Of a DNA stretch of 64,000 bases, positions 58,309-64,000 are shown in pieces (position 1 is the stretch's first letter; each line of letters starts with the position of its first letter). Location: contig LNKV01000003.1 in assembly GCA_001465935.1 (NCBI GenBank), forward strand, positions 1,060,363 to 1,124,362. The letters are read 5' to 3'. Under the pieces are notes generated by a model. It saw only the letters and a program-made list of their open reading frames with translations. It made no database searches and was not told the DNA's origin. The position numbers were made by a program, and so were the translations under genes. The DNA comes from Clarireedia homoeocarpa (Eukaryota > Ascomycota > Leotiomycetes > Helotiales > Rutstroemiaceae).

Positions 58309-60170
58309 TCATCTCTCTTGCTCCGCCGCAGGGAATAGTCTGATCTTGACCTCCGCAGGTGACATGGTCAATGAGACCTTTTTCTGTAACTTGGCGTGCA
58401 TGTCTGCTGCTTCGATCCTTTCGTATTTCTGCAAGAATCGAGCAATCACAAAACTGGCTTCATTAAGAGCGTATTGCTCTACTCCACGTCAGCATCCACA
58501 CACTTCCACCTGCAAAAGGAATAGCAGGGCGATGGGAAAAGGAGAGAAAGGAAAACTTCAACATACGACCAATACAGACTCTCGGCCCGCCACTGAATCC
58601 CATAAACTCCCAACCCAACTTCCTCCCCACCCACCGTTCCGGCTTCCACTCCTCCGCGTCCTCACCCCAGATATCCTTACGTCTGTGCAGCATATATGTC
58701 GCGTAAGTAACCACTTCTCCTTTGCGTACTGCCACCGGACTTCTCCCGTCTGCACCCCCGCCTACGGGTAATATAGTGTCGCGGATCGCAACACGACTAT
58801 TAATAGGGACGATCGGGTAGAGCCGAATCGTCTCGTAGAGCAAGTACGTGAGCTCTTTGCATGCTTTCAAGCTAGTGAAAGTCATGGGTTCGGTGGGGGA
58901 GGTGGTCGTGCCAAAGTGTGACAGGACCACAGAGCGATATTGCGCATAAATCTCCGGATGTCGAGAAAGTAAAGTAATGGACCAGGCGAGAAGGGCGGCG
59001 GTGGTATCACGTCCAGCGAGAAGAACGTGTAGCATCTGATCGCGAAGCTCAATGGGGTTACGAGTCTCGCTCGTAAGTGCGTTGAGCAGAACGAATTTCT
59101 CTTTTCCTTGATCGTCGACTGGAGGTAAGAAGCGCTTGGAGTCGAGCGCGGATTGGACGAATTGTGAAGTAAAGTCTTTGCATGTTTGGCATGCATCGCG
59201 GAATTTCTTGGATCGTGCCAGCCACCAGAGTTTGGAGAGACGGAGGCGCCAGATGATGTAATCTTGCGAATAAGTTATGGCTTCGACGAATCTCTCTTCT
59301 TCTTGGAGGTGCTTCTTGTTGCCAGAGTCTTCCGAATGCAGAGCTGTGGTCTGACTGTTGACAGATTGACCGAAGAGGAACTCGGTGCTGACGTCCATTG
59401 TGAAGCGGAGCAGAAGCGGAAAGATATCTATCGTTTCAAAATTATTTTGAGGGAGAGCTCGATAGAGGATCTGGAGATGGCGTTCTGCGGCTTCGAGATC
59501 ACTGACTTGGTCTCTAGAAAACTGTGGCTTCAACTGCTGTCTGTAATGCGCCCAGGCTTCTCCGTCGGCGGTGAAGATTCCATGACCAAGCAGGTCGAAC
59601 AAGTTCTTGCTCCTACTTTCTCCTAGTGAATAGTCGTTGAATCTCGTGGCGAGGATAGCTTGCAGGTTCTCTGGATCGAATGTAGCAACATGCGAATGAG
59701 AAACTAGGCGGTAGGATCTGTAGGTCGTGCGACCAACTGTTCGATATTGTGCTGCAATAAGATCTTCGAGTAGATCGAAATCTGTATAATCTTGAGTATG
59801 TAGTCCAACATCTGAAGGCTCGAAGCCGTCGCTGAGCAGAGCAGATGCCAAGTTAAAAGGAGACTTCCTTGAATAGCCAACAATAGCATGCAGAGCAGGG
59901 ACACATCAGTAGACTTCTACCCATCGTGTTTATCGCCTGCGAAGATATCTTTCGAGTGGGTATCTACGTACCCTTTTTAGCCTTGAACAATAACGACATA
60001 TATTTTTCAATACCGCCCGGTAACACGTTCTCTAAAATCTTCGGTTCTTCACATCCGTTCTTCTCACCCCACTTCCTCAAAGCCCTCCATCTCAATAGAT
60101 TCGTCGCCCAAATATGTGTAACATATATAGCCAGGAGGATCAGGCCACCGTTCACATACGATACCGACAT
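58309..60170 (-). CDS. Cytochrome P450, CYP52-like (fatty acid/alkane hydroxylase group)
   Basis: ER haem monooxygenase; CYP52 relatives omega-hydroxylate alkanes and fatty acids. Exons 60170-59972, 59811-58567 and 58478-58309 give 537 aa; both introns phase 1. One N-terminal anchor (GGLILLAIYVTHIWATNLL). Motifs in order: HGIFTADGEAWAHYRQQLKPQF (C-helix WxxxR, here WAHYRQQLKPQF), LLAGRDTTAALL in the I-helix, ETIRLYP in the K-helix, RRKDIWGEDAEEWKPERW, and the haem loop FSGGPRVCIGQQYALNEAS. The acceptor at 58479 was chosen because it restores CIGQQYAL. The tail MSPAEVKIRLFPA is family-like. Subfamily is from memory; the 160-nt first intron is on the long side. Confidence 0.9.
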
Positions 60171-62884
60171 CTTTCGAGCCTTTCCGAACAAAACGCTATT
60201 TCCAAGTCCAGACAGTGCGAAATGGCTCAGAAAAGAACAAAAATCACGAAACAGCAAACCAAGGTAAAAGCCAAGGCAGCCAGTCCATTTGCATGCGCAA
60301 TCCTACCATCGCCCTTAAAACTAGACGAATGCGGATGCGATATCATCGACACGCCCCGTCCCCGTATTTATGATTAAATTATGTATGGCTTAGTTCTATG
60401 CATTTCATCGGCAGGGGGGCACGGGGGCTGACGACTCAATGACAAGCGAATGCGAAATGCGAAGCGAGAACAGCGGAGGCAGGGATACATTTTGGGGCCT
60501 GTTCCGCGCATGAGCGTCTGAAACAGCCTCAATCCAATCGTAGGAAGGAACATATCGAGGTCCTGGAGAGCTTTCCCCGGTATCAAGGGGAGGCTTGAAA
60601 AATTGTCATAGGATCAATGGAAGGTAAATTCTCGGCGGGTTGATTATGCTTCCGTCGGAGCAAAGCTTATACCGGGACTCATCCGCACTTCATGTCATAT
60701 CTAGGGCACGCACATAGATATCCATAGTAGTACTACTCGATGAGAAGAGGATCTGTAGATTTATCCGTAGCGAATCAGTTAATAGAGAATTGAAAGTAAT
60801 AGTACTACAGATTATCCAGAAAGTACAGATTATCCGAGTATCCGGGTGGATTTCAGGGGTTAGGCCCTACTTTTCTGGCCGAATTTGAGGATATAATATT
60901 GAAATAGGATCTATGGATTACTGTATATCTAGGAAACGGATCTACAGTACGAGTTAGATTATAAATATCCATGGACTCGGATAATTTCTGCGCAGCCTAG
61001 TGATATCCCCTCGCTTCACCAACTAAAATAAGGGTCTAGGTAGATCGATTCATGAGTTGGTAGAGAGAGAGATAATTAAAATCAGCTAATTGCACTAAAC
61101 TGCAATTCGATCTTACGGGTTTGAGACTCGAAATCACATGTCTGCGAAGCAACCTGCGGCCATGCTAAGTTACCTGCGCCAACACAAAGGAAGGTATTCA
61201 TCGGAAGCTGCATACGGTATCTTGGGAACACATTTGAAGAACAGGACTTAGTTGTGCGATCTGACGTTGCCTAGTAGCTAACGGTAAATAGTGTCGGTAC
61301 TACTGCGGACTCCTGTCTAGAGTTAAGTTACAGATCTCAGCAACAATGCAGACGAGAAGAAGGAAAAGAATTAGAAATGAGTAGAAGATCGATGAGCATC
61401 GCTAAAGTTAATGACTCCCTTCTAAAAATTCCAGACCGTCTACGGGCCATACTGCGAAGCAAGATTGACAGTAATCTATGGTGACATTAAGTCTAATTTT
61501 GTTTTGGGCCATCATTCGGGCAAGTCATTGGGTGGTACAAAGAGATCAGAGCGACCTAGAGGCTAATTTACCTAAATCATAGCCCTCACATGGAATGTAG
61601 TTGGTAGGGTGTCCCTTGCGTAGCCATGTCATATGCTGAACTGCACAAACTGAAGCGTTGCCTTCCATCAACAGGTATAATATTGAAGTCAAGGCAGTCG
61701 AAGATTGGCTACCCTGCTTTTGCAAACACGGACACCAATGTGTACTGATGGTTTGGTTTCGATCCAGTGATGATTACCGAGAAGACGACAAACGCAAATA
61801 GAAATTTCCATCACAATCACTAACTCAGCTCCAGTTATTGTCTTCAGTCTTTCAAAACATATCGTAAAACACATATTAAAGGTGAAAGGTGGCGAAGAAA
61901 GCTAGCCCGAGATTAGTCTGTAGCTCTGTAAGCAAAAATTCCATGTATTGTTGAAGGCAGAAAGGCGATTGATTTGTTGACTTGAACAGCGCGTTGGTGT
62001 TAAGAGCAGGTTTGCATGAATCATGATAAGACATCATGGGTGAAGAGTTCCCAATTTCGAAAGAGAAACAGGTGAAGAAAGAGACGTAGGCGATGGATAT
62101 GAAATTGAAAAGCCGTGAACACAGGTTTATAAGTATTTTTGGAAGGCTATGCCTAAAGGTGATAGTTTTTGATGGTTGGGATCTGTATTGGAATTGTTAG
62201 CATACCATTTACCGTTCTTCCTGCGCTACCCTACGACCAACTGTTTACTTGCCATTGTCGGTTCTTTATTGCAGTGTCACAAAGATAGAGCTGCCCCTGG
62301 AGTTAAGGATAATCCTTTCGCTGGGCTCTTATGCGGACTAAGAACAAGTGCGAACTGATAACGTACGGCAGGTCATCGTTTGAAGAACAAGTAGATGGGA
62401 GACGAGATAAAAAGTAATATCTAGAAGCATCCATAAGATGACGACAACTCAATCTCACAGCAGCCTACCAAGGCTAGATTTCTAGCACGGCAAATGTGGT
62501 TCGCCCGTTCGTGTAAGCCAAGGGGAACAGGAAGCAAGGGTGTTGTTACGAAAATGCGACAAAGTCTCTCAAAAGAGCACAATGCAGATATAAGATCAGC
62601 GTAGAGATATTGCGGCCGTTCGAGACCTGCACCAAGCTTTTCGTAAACAGTTAACAGTAGAGAAGTATTGTGGAGCTGAATCGTTTTAGGAAGGGTGCGG
62701 ATTCCCAAAACGGCGTTAGACTGTGTATCCCATAATAAGCGAATGCGAAATGCATCTCGACGTGCAACAAAAACCATCCACGCACCAATGCCATTGCTAC
62801 AAATTGTTGTACCCGCAATGTGATCATTACTAGCCCACAAAAGTAAATGGAGTATCCTACGTGATGACAGAGGCGGTGCTTGAA
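60171..62884. other. Gene-poor stretch of 2.7 kb, partly AT-rich
   Basis: Largest gap in the window. 60740-61000 carries recurring TA-rich words (GATTATCC, GGATCTRYRG) in both orientations, as in a decayed repeat. Minus-strand frame at 62421-62840 (139 codons) contains no motif. No tRNA or transposase remnant could be recognised. Confidence 0.5.
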
Positions 62885-64000
62885 CTAATCAGACTCGCTA
62901 TTTGGCGAGTCAGGAAAGCCGTTGAACACCTCCTCGTCTGAGTCTTCCAATGAAACATGTTCGTCCTGAGAAGTATCCTGCGATGTCTCACCCTCTACGC
63001 TATTTCCCTCCTCCTCATCTTCATCATCATCTACGTCCTTGACCCCAAAGGCACCACTAATATCCCATCGATCTCCTTTCGCATTCCTGCTAACGTATTT
63101 GACGAACTTCAAGACACCGCTGTCTCGCAAGACAATGCTCATTTTGTTCCACGAAGCTGGCATTGTGAATAATACAGCATCATCTTCTGCATCTGCCGAG
63201 GACTTATAGATTGCTGCATCTTCATCGTCATCATCATCGCCGGCCATATAGACCGTATGACCTCCAACGTCAGCTTCCTCCTCCTCTTCCGGCTCTGATG
63301 TTGGTTCTGTCGCTTTCTCACGTTTTCGATCCTTCTTCTTCCCTTTGGCCTTGACCTTTCCTTTGCTCTTGGTTTCCTGTTCGCTTTCGTTATTGGAATT
63401 GTCGTCATTATCATTATCTTCCTCATCATCATCGTTGCCATCATCACCCCATCCTGTTGTGGGTGTCAAGCCTAGATCTATTTCTAATCTGGGCTTTCCT
63501 TCATAGCCAGTAGCAAGAGCATAATCAGAGCCCTTGCGGAACCTTCTCGCCAGGAGGTCGTAATCCTCGATTTGACATTGGGTAGCTATCTCTAACCATT
63601 TTCGGAATTGAGGGCTGGGGAACAAAACGTTGAGAAGCTCCTCGATTGGATTAGCGTATTTTTTGTCGCCAACTAATGTCGAATTTGAAGGTGATTGATA
63701 AAGAAAACGATGTTTGTGTGGCGGCTTAGCAACTCTCCAAGAGGTGCTCTTCTCGATCTCGGCGCTGCTTTCAGCAAGACCAGCAGATTCCTGTGCTTCA
63801 ATATACTCTCGTACCTTAGCTGAGAACTTGTTCGATAATAAACCATCCAAAGTAACATTTGATTCATCCTCGAAGCGCTCAGCGATCTGCTCAAGCGTGT
63901 CTGGCGTCAGGTAGGTCGGTGCCATGTATTGTAATAAGAAGTCAAGGTCTGCCTCCTCGAACCCTTTCTCGTCTTTTTCATCCCCTTCCACTGATGATTC
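62885..64000 (-). CDS. Ofd1/Tpa1-like prolyl dihydroxylase, C-terminal part (partial)
   Basis: 2-oxoglutarate/Fe(II) oxygenase; Tpa1/Ofd1 hydroxylates a prolyl residue of ribosomal protein uS12 and, in fission yeast, Ofd1 also tunes sterol-responsive factor turnover. Only the last 370 or so residues are in the window; the catalytic N-terminal domain lies beyond the edge. Seen here: DLDFLLQYMAPTYLTPDTLE, the conserved entry to the second double-stranded beta-helix domain, then FSAKVREYIEAQ and RVAKPPHKHRFLY; FRKWLEIATQC follows, an acidic/Lys-rich disordered insert of about 80 residues, and VLFTMPASWNKMSIVLRDSGVLKFVKYVS before an acidic tail. The frame is open to the window edge, so no start can be given. 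Confidence 0.9.
   Translation of the reverse strand, partial: ESSVEGDEKDEKGFEEADLDFLLQYMAPTYLTPDTLEQIAERFEDESNVTLDGLLSNKFSAKVREYIEAQESAGLAESSAEIEKSTSWRVAKPPHKHRFLYQSPSNSTLVGDKKYANPIEELLNVLFPSPQFRKWLEIATQCQIEDYDLLARRFRKGSDYALATGYEGKPRLEIDLGLTPTTGWGDDGNDDDEEDNDNDDNSNNESEQETKSKGKVKAKGKKKDRKREKATEPTSEPEEEEEADVGGHTVYMAGDDDDDEDAAIYKSSADAEDDAVLFTMPASWNKMSIVLRDSGVLKFVKYVSRNAKGDRWDISGAFGVKDVDDDEDEEEGNSVEGETSQDTSQDEHVSLEDSDEEVFNGFPDSPNSESD

Noticed and set aside
61115..61140. GGGTTTGAGACTC resembling a tRNA T-loop
   Set aside because: Stem does not close and no cloverleaf fits around it.

Overview
The window is nuclear DNA of a filamentous ascomycete fungus. About two dozen spliced genes carry introns of mostly 50-120 bp with GT..AG ends and CTAAC/CTAAT branch sites. 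The gene set is fungal: a Zn(II)2Cys6 regulator, an AA9 polysaccharide monooxygenase, CYP53-type and CYP52-like P450s, Orc5, Arpc3, Trm6/Gcd10, a Vnx1-type antiporter and an Ofd1/Tpa1 C-terminus. A Leotiomycetes origin fits the style of several lineage-specific proteins, but that is a guess from memory of such families, not a computed result.

Layout. 1-8.4 kb: the truncated start of a Gre2-like ketoreductase, a large Vnx1-like vacuolar cation/H+ antiporter, and the 26S proteasome ATPase Rpt6, the last two divergent over a microsatellite-rich spacer. 9.6-21.3 kb: an FGGY pentulose kinase, an F-box protein, an RS-rich protein, Orc5, and a Zn2Cys6 factor followed by a perfect 32-bp inverted repeat. 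22.6-29.8 kb: sparse accessory-like DNA with a GPI-type cupredoxin, a decayed small gene, a four-helix membrane protein, a glutathione S-transferase, an NAD(P)-binding protein and a GH43 enzyme. 30.4-37.4 kb: compact housekeeping genes (MINDY-type deubiquitinase, Trm6, Arpc3). 37.6-44 kb: a small 85-aa gene, an AA9 LPMO, an isochorismatase-like hydrolase and a tandem zinc-finger protein. 44.5-52 kb: a long protein with a C-terminal methyltransferase domain, then an unclassified protein with a small leucine-rich stretch. 53-60.2 kb: a CYP53-like P450, ribulose-phosphate 3-epimerase, a small unknown protein and a CYP52-like P450. 60.2-62.9 kb is gene-poor, and the right edge cuts the Ofd1/Tpa1-like gene.

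How the genes relate. I see no biosynthetic cluster, mobile element with intact genes, CRISPR array, rRNA or tRNA. Functional links are loose: LPMO and GH43 (plant polysaccharides), the two P450s, GST and ketoreductase (aromatics, lipids, xenobiotics), and the pentulose kinase with the epimerase (pentose phosphate carbon), though these are scattered. Gene models were assembled by hand: every multi-exon model was checked for splice dinucleotides and for a total length divisible by three. Function calls rest on recognised motifs only; no database was searched.
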